64,000 nt of DNA. It comes from Pseudomonas floridensis. Lineage in GTDB: Bacteria > Pseudomonadota > Gammaproteobacteria > Pseudomonadales > Pseudomonadaceae. The position numbers and the translations under genes are program-made. A model generated the notes under the pieces. That model was not told where the DNA came from. It did not search any database and worked only from the letters and a program-made list of their open reading frames with translations. The first letter of the stretch is position 1, and each line of letters opens with the position of its first letter. The stretch is from assembly GCF_002087235.1 (NCBI RefSeq), contig NZ_MUIO01000019.1, forward strand, positions 62,001 through 126,000, read 5' to 3'. Shown here piece after piece: positions 52,067-59,825 of the stretch.

Positions 52067-53317
52067 ATGAGTAACGTCAATTACAAGCCTACTGTGTGGA
52101 CCCGCGCCGACGCGCTCAAGGTCAATGAAAACGATCCCACCACGACCCAGCCGCTGGTGAGCCCGGACTTTCCGGTGATGAGCGACACGGTCTTCATCTG
52201 GGACACCATGCCCCTGCGACAACTGGACGGTACGGTGGTCTCGGTGAATGGCTGGTCGGTGATCCTGACCCTGACGGCCGACCGGCACCCGAACGATCCC
52301 CAATACCTGGGGGCCAACGGGCGCTACGATATCAAACGTGACTGGGAAGATCGCCACGGCCGGGCGCGCATGTGCTACTGGTACTCGCGCACCGGCAAGG
52401 ACTGGATCTTCGGTGGCCGGGTCATGGCCGAGGGCGTATCGCCCACTACGCGCGAGTGGGCGGGCACGCCGATCCTGCTCAACGACAAGGGCGAAATCGA
52501 CCTGTATTACACCTGCGTCACGCCGGGCGCGGCGATTGCCAAAGTTCGCGGCCGCGTTGTAACGTCAGACAGCGGTGTGATATTGACTGATTTCAATCAC
52601 GTCAAAACATTATTTGAAGCCGACGGCACTTATTATCAGACCGAAGCCCAGAACGCCACGTGGAACTTTCGTGATCCCAGTCCATTTATTGATCCCACTG
52701 ATGGCAAGTTGTATATGGTGTTTGAAGGTAATGTGGCTGGAGAGCGCGGCACGCATGAAATAGGTCCGACTGAAAAAGGCCCTTTGCCACCGGGTCACGA
52801 AGAAGTGGGTGGTGCCAGGTTTCAAGTGGGTTGTATCGGACTTGCCGTGGCCAAGGATCTTACCGGTGAAGAGTGGGAAATCCTGCCGCCACTTGTGACG
52901 GCAGTCGGCGTGAACGATCAGACCGAGCGTCCGCATTATGTGTTTCAGGATAATAAGTATTACTTGTTCACCATCAGTCACAAGTTCACGTACGCCGATG
53001 GCATAACCGGTCCGGATGGGGTCTACGGGTTTGTCGGTGAACACCTGTTTGGTCCGTACCGGCCGATGAATGCCTCCGGCCTGGTGCTGGGCAACCCGCC
53101 TTCGCAGCCATTCCAGACCTATTCGCACTGCGTCATGCCTAACGGTCTGGTCACCTCATTCATCGACAGCGTGCCCACCTCCGGGCAGGATTACCGTATC
53201 GGTGGCACTGAAGCGCCGACAGTGAGAATTCTTTTGCAGGGTGATCGTTCGTTCGTGCAGGAGTCTTACGATTACGGTTACATCCCGCCGATGAAGAATG
53301 TCGTACTGACTCAGTGA
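52067..53317 (+). CDS. lscA: levansucrase, LscA type
   Basis: This glycoside hydrolase family 68 enzyme (416 aa) makes levan from sucrose. Visible GH68 elements are [13 protein letters not shown] (nucleophile Asp), WNFRDPSPF (transition-state Asp) and NDQTERPHY (acid/base Glu). No Sec signal is present, as in P. syringae levansucrases. The N-terminus [15 protein letters not shown] is short, as known for LscA; LscB and LscC carry a different, phage-associated 5' end. LscA is reported to be naturally silent. Base composition shifts within the gene: from about 52560 to 53050 it is AT-richer than both ends. The start ATG 52067 has AAAGGA upstream. Confidence 0.93.
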   Translation: MSNVNYKPTVWTRADALKVNENDPTTTQPLVSPDFPVMSDTVFIWDTMPLRQLDGTVVSVNGWSVILTLTADRHPNDPQYLGANGRYDIKRDWEDRHGRARMCYWYSRTGKDWIFGGRVMAEGVSPTTREWAGTPILLNDKGEIDLYYTCVTPGAAIAKVRGRVVTSDSGVILTDFNHVKTLFEADGTYYQTEAQNATWNFRDPSPFIDPTDGKLYMVFEGNVAGERGTHEIGPTEKGPLPPGHEEVGGARFQVGCIGLAVAKDLTGEEWEILPPLVTAVGVNDQTERPHYVFQDNKYYLFTISHKFTYADGITGPDGVYGFVGEHLFGPYRPMNASGLVLGNPPSQPFQTYSHCVMPNGLVTSFIDSVPTSGQDYRIGGTEAPTVRILLQGDRSFVQESYDYGYIPPMKNVVLTQ

Positions 53318-53416
53318 CAGGCGCCATGACGGTCTGAATCCGACCTGATGACGCTGACTTCATGGAACGCCCTGTAGACAGGCGTTCCATGAGGCATGCA
53401 GTTCACCCTTTATGTT

Positions 53417-53992
53417 TCAGCCCAGCAGTTCGCTCATGGCGATGATCTGCTCGGCCACCTGAATCAGCTTTTGCTGGCGGCTCATCGCCTGACGACGCAT
53501 CAGCGTGTAAGCCTCTTCCTCGTTGCAATCCTTCATCTTCATCAACAGCCCCTTGGCCAGCTCGATGCGTTTGCGCTCGGCCAGTTGCTGGTCGCGGGCG
53601 TGCAATTGCGCACGCAGTGCCTGATCGCTTTCGAAGCGCGCCATGGCCACATCGAGAATGGGCTGCAGGCGCTGCGCATGGATACCTTCGACGATATAGG
53701 CGCTGACCCCGGATTTGATTGCCTGGCGCATGACGCCAGGGTCGTGCTCGTCGGTGAACATCACGATGGGGCGGGGCTGGTCGCGGCTGACCAGCACCAC
53801 TTGTTCCATCACGTCGCGGCCGGGTGATTCGGTGTCGATGAGGATCACGTCCGGGCGCACGGCGTCCACGCGTGCCGGCAAGTCGATGACGAAGCCGGAT
53901 TCGTCGATGACCTCGAAGCCCGCCTCGATGAGCGCGGATTTCAGACGACCGACTTTTTTTGCCGTGTCGTTGATGAGCAGGATACGCAGCAT
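53417..53992 (-). CDS. nasT: ANTAR-domain antiterminator NasT
   Basis: NasT (191 aa) has an N-terminal response-receiver-like domain (RILLINDTAKKVGRL, IDTESP, FTDEHDP) and a C-terminal ANTAR RNA-binding domain of three helices (AERKRIELAKGLLMKMKDCNEEEAYTLMRRQAMSRQQKLIQVA). It binds hexaloop RNA hairpins and prevents termination in nas leaders; NasS holds it inactive without nitrate. The start at 53992 has a strong GGAGG; the frame extends six codons upstream. It follows nasS after 14 bases. Confidence 0.96.
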   Translation of the reverse strand: MLRILLINDTAKKVGRLKSALIEAGFEVIDESGFVIDLPARVDAVRPDVILIDTESPGRDVMEQVVLVSRDQPRPIVMFTDEHDPGVMRQAIKSGVSAYIVEGIHAQRLQPILDVAMARFESDQALRAQLHARDQQLAERKRIELAKGLLMKMKDCNEEEAYTLMRRQAMSRQQKLIQVAEQIIAMSELLG

Positions 53993-54006
53993 GGTCACCT
54001 CCTCCT

Positions 54007-55218
54007 TCAACGACTGGCGGCGACGGGCGCGACATCGGCCCAGGCATTGAGTTTGAAGCTGCGTGCATAGGCGCCGGGATCGCTACCGTCCCAGATCCTG
54101 CCATCGATCAACTGACTGCTGCGCAGGGTGGCGCTTGGTACCTCAATGTCCAGTCCTGCGGCTGCCTGGCGATACAGGTCCAGTCGATGGACGCGCTGGG
54201 CGACGGCCAGGTAATCCGGGTCTTCGCGCAACAGGCCCCAGCGTCGGAACTGGGTCATGAACCACATGCCGTCGGACAGCCACGGGTAATTGACCTGACC
54301 TTGATCATGAAAGCTTACGGCGTGGCGGTCTCCCCAGTGATTGCCCAGGCCGTCGCTGTAATGTCCCAGCAGTCGTGGCTCGATGCACGCCAGAGGCGTG
54401 TCCAGGTAATCGGCGCCGCTGAGCAATTGTGCCGTGCTGCGCCGGTTGTGCTCGCTCTCTTCGATAAAGCGGCTGGCTTCCAGTACCGCCCTGACCAGCG
54501 CCCGTGCCGTGTTGGGGTTTTGCTCGACGAACTCGCGGGTGCAGCCCAGCACCTTGCCCGGATGATCGGGCCAGATAGCCTGGCTGGTGGCCATCGTGAA
54601 ACCAAGCTGCTGATTCACCGCGCTGGCGCCCCAGGGTTCGCCGACGCAGAAGCCGTCGATTCGACCGGCCTGCAGGTGCTGAACCATCTGCGGCGGCGGC
54701 ACGACCACGCTGTTCACGTCCTCCAGAGGATGAATGCCCTGGCTGGCGAGCCAGTAGTAGAGCCACATCGCGTGGTTGCCGGTGGGAAAGGTCTGGGCAA
54801 AGGTCAGTTTCGGGCCGCTTTGGTGCACCCGTTTATCCAGTGCTTCAGGAGTGATCACGCCGCTTTCCTGCAGGCCGCGCGACAGGTTGATGCACTGACC
54901 GTTCTGGTTCAGGCCCATCAGAATCGCCATGTCGGTGGCCGGGCCGCCACTGATGCCCAGTTCGACGGCGTAGATCATGCCGTAAAGGCTGTGCGCCGCC
55001 TGCAGCTGGCCACTGACCAGTCTGTCCCGCAGACCGGCCCAGGACGTCTGGCGCTTGAGGTTCAGGGTCAGGCCGTAAGGCTGGGCAAACCCCTGAGTCG
55101 CGGCGACCACCAGCGAGGCGCAGTCGGTCAGGGCCATGAAGCCCACGTCCAGGCTGTTCATCTCGGGGGCATCGCTGCCGTTTACCCAATCCAGCGCATT
55201 GCTCGTTCGTTCGTTCAT
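54007..55218 (-). CDS. nasS: nitrate/nitrite sensor NasS (NrtA/CmpA-like)
   Basis: NasS (403 aa) is a nitrate-binding protein of the NrtA/CmpA substrate-binding family that lacks a signal peptide, so it stays in the cytosol and sequesters NasT until nitrate or nitrite binds. Recognisable parts are LDVGFMALTDCASLVVA, the PTDMAILMGLNQNG region and FCVGEPWGASAV. The start at 55218 (MNERTSNALD) is chosen because the frame continues upstream across the leader hairpins, which would not be translated. Confidence 0.95.
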   Translation of the reverse strand: MNERTSNALDWVNGSDAPEMNSLDVGFMALTDCASLVVAATQGFAQPYGLTLNLKRQTSWAGLRDRLVSGQLQAAHSLYGMIYAVELGISGGPATDMAILMGLNQNGQCINLSRGLQESGVITPEALDKRVHQSGPKLTFAQTFPTGNHAMWLYYWLASQGIHPLEDVNSVVVPPPQMVQHLQAGRIDGFCVGEPWGASAVNQQLGFTMATSQAIWPDHPGKVLGCTREFVEQNPNTARALVRAVLEASRFIEESEHNRRSTAQLLSGADYLDTPLACIEPRLLGHYSDGLGNHWGDRHAVSFHDQGQVNYPWLSDGMWFMTQFRRWGLLREDPDYLAVAQRVHRLDLYRQAAAGLDIEVPSATLRSSQLIDGRIWDGSDPGAYARSFKLNAWADVAPVAASR

Positions 55219-55251
55219 ACCGACAGCTTCATCAAGGACATCCAGAAAAAA

Positions 55252-55296
55252 GGCGTCGCGCCGCCCATTGCCTGAAGCAAGGGCCGCAGCGACGCC
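55252..55296 (-). terminator. leader terminator of the nasST transcript
   Basis: On the minus strand GGCGTCGC pairs with GCGACGCC over a long G/C-rich inner arm, followed by six T (plus 55246-55251). It lies between the promoter and the nasS start, and its 5' arm overlaps the second hexaloop hairpin. Confidence 0.85.
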
Positions 55297-55333
55297 GTTG
55301 TCCGGGCACCTCTCCGCCATTGGAGAGGGTGCC
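55291..55333 (-). promoter_or_regulatory. NasT (ANTAR) RNA target upstream of nasS
   Basis: The first hairpin has a long stem (GGCACC-CTCTCC against GGAGAG-GTGCC, one bulge) and the loop AATGGC (55316-55321). The second has stem GAC/GTC and loop AACGGC (55294-55299). Both loops show A1 and G4. It is therefore likely that NasT controls its own transcript. Confidence 0.85.
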
Positions 55334-55346
55334 GATAACGGATTCA

Positions 55347-55362
55347 AGCAAGGCATATGCCA
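55347..55362 (-). promoter_or_regulatory. sigma-54 promoter-like element, nasST transcript
   Basis: The minus strand reads TGGCATATGCCTTGCT, with GG and GC correctly spaced and TTGCT intact. The predicted start near 55336 is immediately in front of the first hexaloop hairpin. Confidence 0.78.
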
Positions 55363-55470
55363 GCGCTCGGCGGCGCAGGGCAACAAGTTTTTCGCACGCC
55401 TCGCGTGCGACGCCCTCACGCGGCTATAATCGCGCCCCTGCCTTCAGCTTCTTACGAGCCTAGCCCGCCC

Positions 55471-56502
55471 ATGTATAACCTGGCCCGCCAGTTACTGTTC
55501 AAACTCTCCCCGGAAACCTCCCATGACCTGTCGCTGGACCTGATCGGTGCCGGCGGACGGCTGGGCCTCAATGGTTTGCTGACCAAGGCGCCCGTCAAGC
55601 TGCCGGTCAGCGTCATGGGCCTCGAGTTTCCCAATCCGGTGGGTCTGGCGGCCGGTCTGGACAAGAATGGTGCGGCCATCGACGGCTTCGCGCAACTGGG
55701 CTTTGGCTTCGTCGAGATCGGCACGGTCACCCCGCGTCCTCAGCCAGGCAACCCCAAGCCAAGGATTTTCCGTCTGCCCCACGCCGAAGCCATCATCAAC
55801 CGCATGGGCTTCAACAACCTTGGCGTCGACAATCTGGTCAGTCGTGTCCAGGCGGCGAAGTACAGCGGCATTCTGGGCATCAATATCGGCAAGAATTTCG
55901 ACACGCCGGTCGAGCGGGCCGTGGATGACTACCTGATCTGCCTGGACAAAGTCTACGACCACGCCAGCTACGTGACCGTCAACGTCAGCTCGCCGAACAC
56001 ACCGGGCCTGCGCAGCCTGCAGTTCGGTGATTCGCTCAAGCAGTTGCTTGAAGCATTGAGCCTGCGTCAGCAGGAACTCACGCAGCGTCACGGCAAGCGT
56101 GTGCCGCTGGCCATCAAGATCGCGCCGGACATGACCGATGAGGAAACCGTGCTGGTGGCCGCCGCGCTGATCGAGTCGGGCATGGACGCGGTGATTGCCA
56201 CCAACACTACCCTCAGCCGCGAAGGCGTCGAAGGGCTGCCGCATGCCGACGAGGCGGGCGGACTGTCGGGCGCGCCGGTTCGTGAGAAAAGCACGCACAC
56301 GGTCAGGGTACTGGCGGGCGAACTGGCCGGCCGCATGCCGATCATCGCCGCCGGTGGCATCACCGAAGGGCGTCACGCGGCCGAGAAGATGGCGGCGGGG
56401 GCGAGTCTGGTGCAGATCTATTCCGGTTTCATCTACAAGGGGCCGGCGCTGATTCGCGAGTCGGTGGATGCGATTGCGGCAATGCCGCGCGTGCCGCGCT
56501 GA
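55471..56502 (+). CDS. pyrD: dihydroorotate dehydrogenase (quinone), class 2
   Basis: PyrD oxidises dihydroorotate to orotate in pyrimidine synthesis, passing electrons to the quinone pool at the inner membrane. The 343 aa length with an N-terminal helical extension ([21 protein letters not shown]) marks class 2. FMN-barrel motifs include [34 protein letters not shown] (catalytic Ser) and [11 protein letters not shown]. The start ATG 55471 lies downstream of a GCTATAAT-type -10 (about 55424-55431). Confidence 0.96.
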   Translation: MYNLARQLLFKLSPETSHDLSLDLIGAGGRLGLNGLLTKAPVKLPVSVMGLEFPNPVGLAAGLDKNGAAIDGFAQLGFGFVEIGTVTPRPQPGNPKPRIFRLPHAEAIINRMGFNNLGVDNLVSRVQAAKYSGILGINIGKNFDTPVERAVDDYLICLDKVYDHASYVTVNVSSPNTPGLRSLQFGDSLKQLLEALSLRQQELTQRHGKRVPLAIKIAPDMTDEETVLVAAALIESGMDAVIATNTTLSREGVEGLPHADEAGGLSGAPVREKSTHTVRVLAGELAGRMPIIAAGGITEGRHAAEKMAAGASLVQIYSGFIYKGPALIRESVDAIAAMPRVPR

Positions 56503-56519
56503 ATTCGCAGGCAAAAAAA

Positions 56520-56538
56520 GGGGCTCTTGAAGAGCCCC
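56520..56538. terminator. intrinsic terminator between pyrD and rmf
   Basis: The stem GGGGCTC/GAGCCCC with a 5-base loop has seven A on its left (56513-56519), giving a T run on the minus strand. It suits the minus-strand rmf transcript (107 bases after its stop) and, less strongly, pyrD. Confidence 0.75.
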
Positions 56539-56644
56539 TGGGCTTTTGGCCCGCCGCCCGGATGGGGCGTGCATGGTGTGGGTGTAGAAGGTCAGTCAAT
56601 AAAGCTTTGATGGACTGGTCGGGGCCTGTATCTCCAGAAGCGCC

Positions 56645-56860
56645 TTATCCGACCGCGTGAAGTTCGTTGAGTCTGTGGATTCCCGCAGTGCCGGTCATAC
56701 CGTCCCAGTTGTCGCCGCGTCCTTCGCGCCAGCCATTGATCCATGCCTGGCGTACTGACGGTAGAGTAAAAGGGCAAAGCTCACGGGATTTACCATGAAC
56801 GCCGTATTGATATCCGCGTAAAAATGCTCTTTCCAACGGATCACGCTTAAGTCTTCTCAT
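56645..56860 (-). CDS. rmf: ribosome modulation factor
   Basis: RMF (71 aa) dimerises 70S ribosomes into inactive 100S particles in stationary phase. It is small and basic with the family motifs MRRLKRDPLERAFLRGYQYGV and RQAWINGWREGRGDNWDG. In enterics it is induced by ppGpp. The gene sits between pyrD and rlmKL, as in other pseudomonads. Confidence 0.96.
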   Translation of the reverse strand: MRRLKRDPLERAFLRGYQYGVHGKSRELCPFTLPSVRQAWINGWREGRGDNWDGMTGTAGIHRLNELHAVG

Positions 56861-57421
56861 AGGGTATTGCCCTCGTCTGTTGACTGTTATATCCCTGAGA
56901 CCTCATGGTGAGGTCGGGCAGAAAATTTCTGCCGTTGGTGCCCGCTGCCGGCGTCGCGGGCCTTGGTGTCATAACCGTTGCAGTAATGACCTGAGGTGAT
57001 TTCTAACCAAAGCGTCGGACCCTGTGAATGACCGTTTTGTCATAAGCACGTCACATTTAGGTCTGTCGAGCGATAAGCGATAGCGTGTTTCAGCACTGAT
57101 TTTTGACGCAGGCCTTTTGACGCGGGCGTTTCAGACTGAACTGCGACCGCTTCTCAGGTGCAGGTGATGGCTGACTGCTTTAAGGGCCTATTCGACGAAG
57201 GGTCGAGATGTGACTTTTTGTTGCCCACTTCGTCGGGTTGAATATTCGTTTTAGATGTAATCAAAGCTGCCGTAATGACATTGCCTCACATCGAGTCAGG
57301 TTCATGCGGCGGAAAGGCACATTTGACGTGCCACGCAGGCGTACTCCAAGAAAGGCGCCTGTTTAAAATCTGGTCGGGTAATGCGTTGCCCACCGCTGAC
57401 GGCTCAGGCCCTGGAATACAC
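56861..57421. other. intergenic region between divergent rmf and rlmKL
   Basis: This region of about 560 bases carries the rmf promoter on the left and the rlmKL promoter on the right. The rlmKL frame is open back to 57275, but that part lacks a ribosome binding site and family residues. I see no RNA gene or repeat in it. Confidence 0.5.
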
Positions 57422-59677
57422 ATGTCGGATCGCTACGAACTTTTCCTCACTTGCCCCAAAGGCCTTGAAGGGTTGCTTGCTGAGGAGGCCACTGCACTCG
57501 GTCTTCAGGAGACCCGCGAACACACTTCGGCCATTCGTGGCTCGGCCGACATGGAGACGGCTTATCGGTTGTGCCTCTGGTCCCGGCTGGCCAACCGGGT
57601 GCTTCTGGTGCTCAAACGCTTTCCGATGAAAAACGCCGAGGACCTGTACCACGGCGTTCTCGATGTTGAATGGCACGACCATCTTGAACCGGACGGCACC
57701 ATCGCGGTTGAATTCAGCGGCCATGGCTCGGGGATCGACAACACTCACTTCGGTGCGCTGAAGGTCAAGGATGCGATTGTCGACAAACTGCGCACCCCCG
57801 ACGGCGAGCGTCCTTCGGTCGACAAGATCAACCCGGACTTGCGCGTGCACCTGCGTCTGGACCGCGGCGAAGCCATTCTGTCGCTGGACCTTTCCGGCCA
57901 CAGCCTGCACCAGCGCGGCTATCGTCTGCAGCAGGGCGCGGCACCTCTGAAGGAAAACCTTGCCGCGGCCATCCTGGTGCGTGCCGGCTGGCCGCGTATT
58001 GCTGCCGAAGGTGGCGCGCTGGCGGACCCGATGTGCGGCGTGGGGACCTTTCTGGTCGAAGCGGGTCTGATCGCCGCTGATATCGCACCGAACATCAAGC
58101 GCGAGCGTTGGGGGTTTTCCGCCTGGCTCGGTCACGTGCCGGCCTTGTGGCGCAAGCTGCATGACGAAGCGCTGGCGCGTGCCGAGGCGGGCCTTGCCAG
58201 GCCGCCGCTGTGGATTCGTGGCTACGAAGCCGACCCGCGTCTGATTCAGCCTGCCCGTAACAACATCGAGCGTGCCGGTCTGAGTGACTGGATCAAGGTG
58301 TATCAAGGCGAAGTCGCAACATTCGAGCCGCGTCCGGACCAGAACCAGAAAGGCCTGGTCATCTGTAACCCGCCGTACGGTGAGCGTCTGGGCGATGAAG
58401 CCAGCCTGCTGTATCTCTACCAGAACCTCGGCGAGCGGCTGCGTCAGTCGTGCCTGAACTGGGAGGCTGCGGTGTTCACTGGCGCGCCCGACCTGGGCAA
58501 GCGCATGGGCATTCGCAGCCACAAACAGTATTCGTTCTGGAACGGCGCGTTGCCGTGCAAGCTGCTGCTGATAAAGGTATTGCCGGATCAATTCGTCACG
58601 GGCGAGCGCCGCACACCGGAGCAACGTCAGATCGAGCGCGAAACGCCGGTCGAAGCCGATGTCGAAGTGGAAAAGAAATTCAACAAGAACGGCAATCCGA
58701 TCAAGCCCGCCCCTGTGGTGGTCGAGCAGGCGCGCCTCAGTGAAGGCGGGCAGATGTTCGCCAACCGGCTGCAGAAGAATCTAAAATTGCTGGGCAAGTG
58801 GGTGCGCCGTGAAGGTATCGACTGCTACCGCGTCTACGACGCCGACATGCCTGAGTATTCGATGGCCATCGACCTGTACCACGACTGGGTCCATGTGCAG
58901 GAATACGCAGCGCCCAAGTCCATCGACCCGGAAAAAGCTTCGGCCCGTTTGTTCGACGCGCTGGCGGCCATTCCTCAGGCACTGAACATCGACAAGAGCC
59001 GTGTGGTGATCAAGCGCCGCGAGCGGCAGAGCGGCACCCGTCAGTACGAGCGTCAGAGCACTCAGGGTCAGTTCCTGGAAGTGAACGAAGGTGGCATCAA
59101 GCTGCTGGTCAATCTGACCGATTACCTGGACACCGGCCTGTTCCTCGACCACCGGCCGATGCGCATGCGCATTCAGCGTGAAGCGGCGGGCAAGCGCTTC
59201 CTCAACCTGTTCGCCTACACCGCGACCGCCAGCGTGCACGCTGCCAAGGGCGGCGCGCGCAGCACGACCAGCGTCGATCTGTCGCGCACCTACCTGGATT
59301 GGGCACGTCGTAACCTGTCGCTCAACGGCTTCTCGGACAAGAACCGTCTGGAGCAGAGCGACGTGATGGCCTGGCTGCAGGCGTGCCGCGACGAGTACGA
59401 CCTGATCTTTATCGATCCGCCGACCTTTTCCAACTCCAAGCGCATGGAAGGGGTGTTCGACGTGCAGCGTGATCAGGTTGAGCTGATCGACCTGGCCATG
59501 GCGCGTCTGGCTCCGGGCGGTGTGCTGTACTTCTCCAACAACTTCCGCAAGTTCGTGCTCGATGAAAACCTTGGTCAGCGTTACGCCGTCGAGGAAATCA
59601 CGTCGCAGACCATCGATCAGGATTTCGCTCGCAACGGCAAGATCCATCGCGCCTGGAAAATCACCGCCAAGGCTTGA
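57422..59677 (+). CDS. rlmKL: bifunctional 23S rRNA methyltransferase RlmKL
   Basis: This 751 aa fusion makes m2G2445 (RlmL half) and m7G2069 (RlmK half) in 23S rRNA. An N-terminal THUMP domain is followed by the RlmL methyltransferase (SAM loop ADPMCGVGTFLVEA, catalytic NPPYGERL) and the RlmK methyltransferase (FLNLFAYTATASVHAAKGG, catalytic DPPTFSNSKRM). The start at 57422 (MSDRYELFLTCPKG) is the family start. Confidence 0.96.
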   Translation: MSDRYELFLTCPKGLEGLLAEEATALGLQETREHTSAIRGSADMETAYRLCLWSRLANRVLLVLKRFPMKNAEDLYHGVLDVEWHDHLEPDGTIAVEFSGHGSGIDNTHFGALKVKDAIVDKLRTPDGERPSVDKINPDLRVHLRLDRGEAILSLDLSGHSLHQRGYRLQQGAAPLKENLAAAILVRAGWPRIAAEGGALADPMCGVGTFLVEAGLIAADIAPNIKRERWGFSAWLGHVPALWRKLHDEALARAEAGLARPPLWIRGYEADPRLIQPARNNIERAGLSDWIKVYQGEVATFEPRPDQNQKGLVICNPPYGERLGDEASLLYLYQNLGERLRQSCLNWEAAVFTGAPDLGKRMGIRSHKQYSFWNGALPCKLLLIKVLPDQFVTGERRTPEQRQIERETPVEADVEVEKKFNKNGNPIKPAPVVVEQARLSEGGQMFANRLQKNLKLLGKWVRREGIDCYRVYDADMPEYSMAIDLYHDWVHVQEYAAPKSIDPEKASARLFDALAAIPQALNIDKSRVVIKRRERQSGTRQYERQSTQGQFLEVNEGGIKLLVNLTDYLDTGLFLDHRPMRMRIQREAAGKRFLNLFAYTATASVHAAKGGARSTTSVDLSRTYLDWARRNLSLNGFSDKNRLEQSDVMAWLQACRDEYDLIFIDPPTFSNSKRMEGVFDVQRDQVELIDLAMARLAPGGVLYFSNNFRKFVLDENLGQRYAVEEITSQTIDQDFARNGKIHRAWKITAKA

Positions 59678-59697
59678 ATCCGGCGCGTGATGCGAAT

Positions 59698-59731
59698 GAA
59701 CGAATCTGTGCCTCAAGGTACAGATTCGTTC
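59698..59731 (+). terminator. hairpin after rlmKL
   Basis: A perfect 12-bp stem GAACGAATCTGT/ACAGATTCGTTC with a 10-base loop lies 21 bases after the rlmKL stop. It is followed by AATAT rather than a T run, so termination efficiency is uncertain. Confidence 0.55.
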
Positions 59732-59825
59732 AATATCGACTAGGCAAATTACTGGCGAATAGCTATAACAGAATGCACAGCCAGCGTGCCGCGATACCAT
59801 GTTGGCGTCATGAGTTGTGTTTTCT

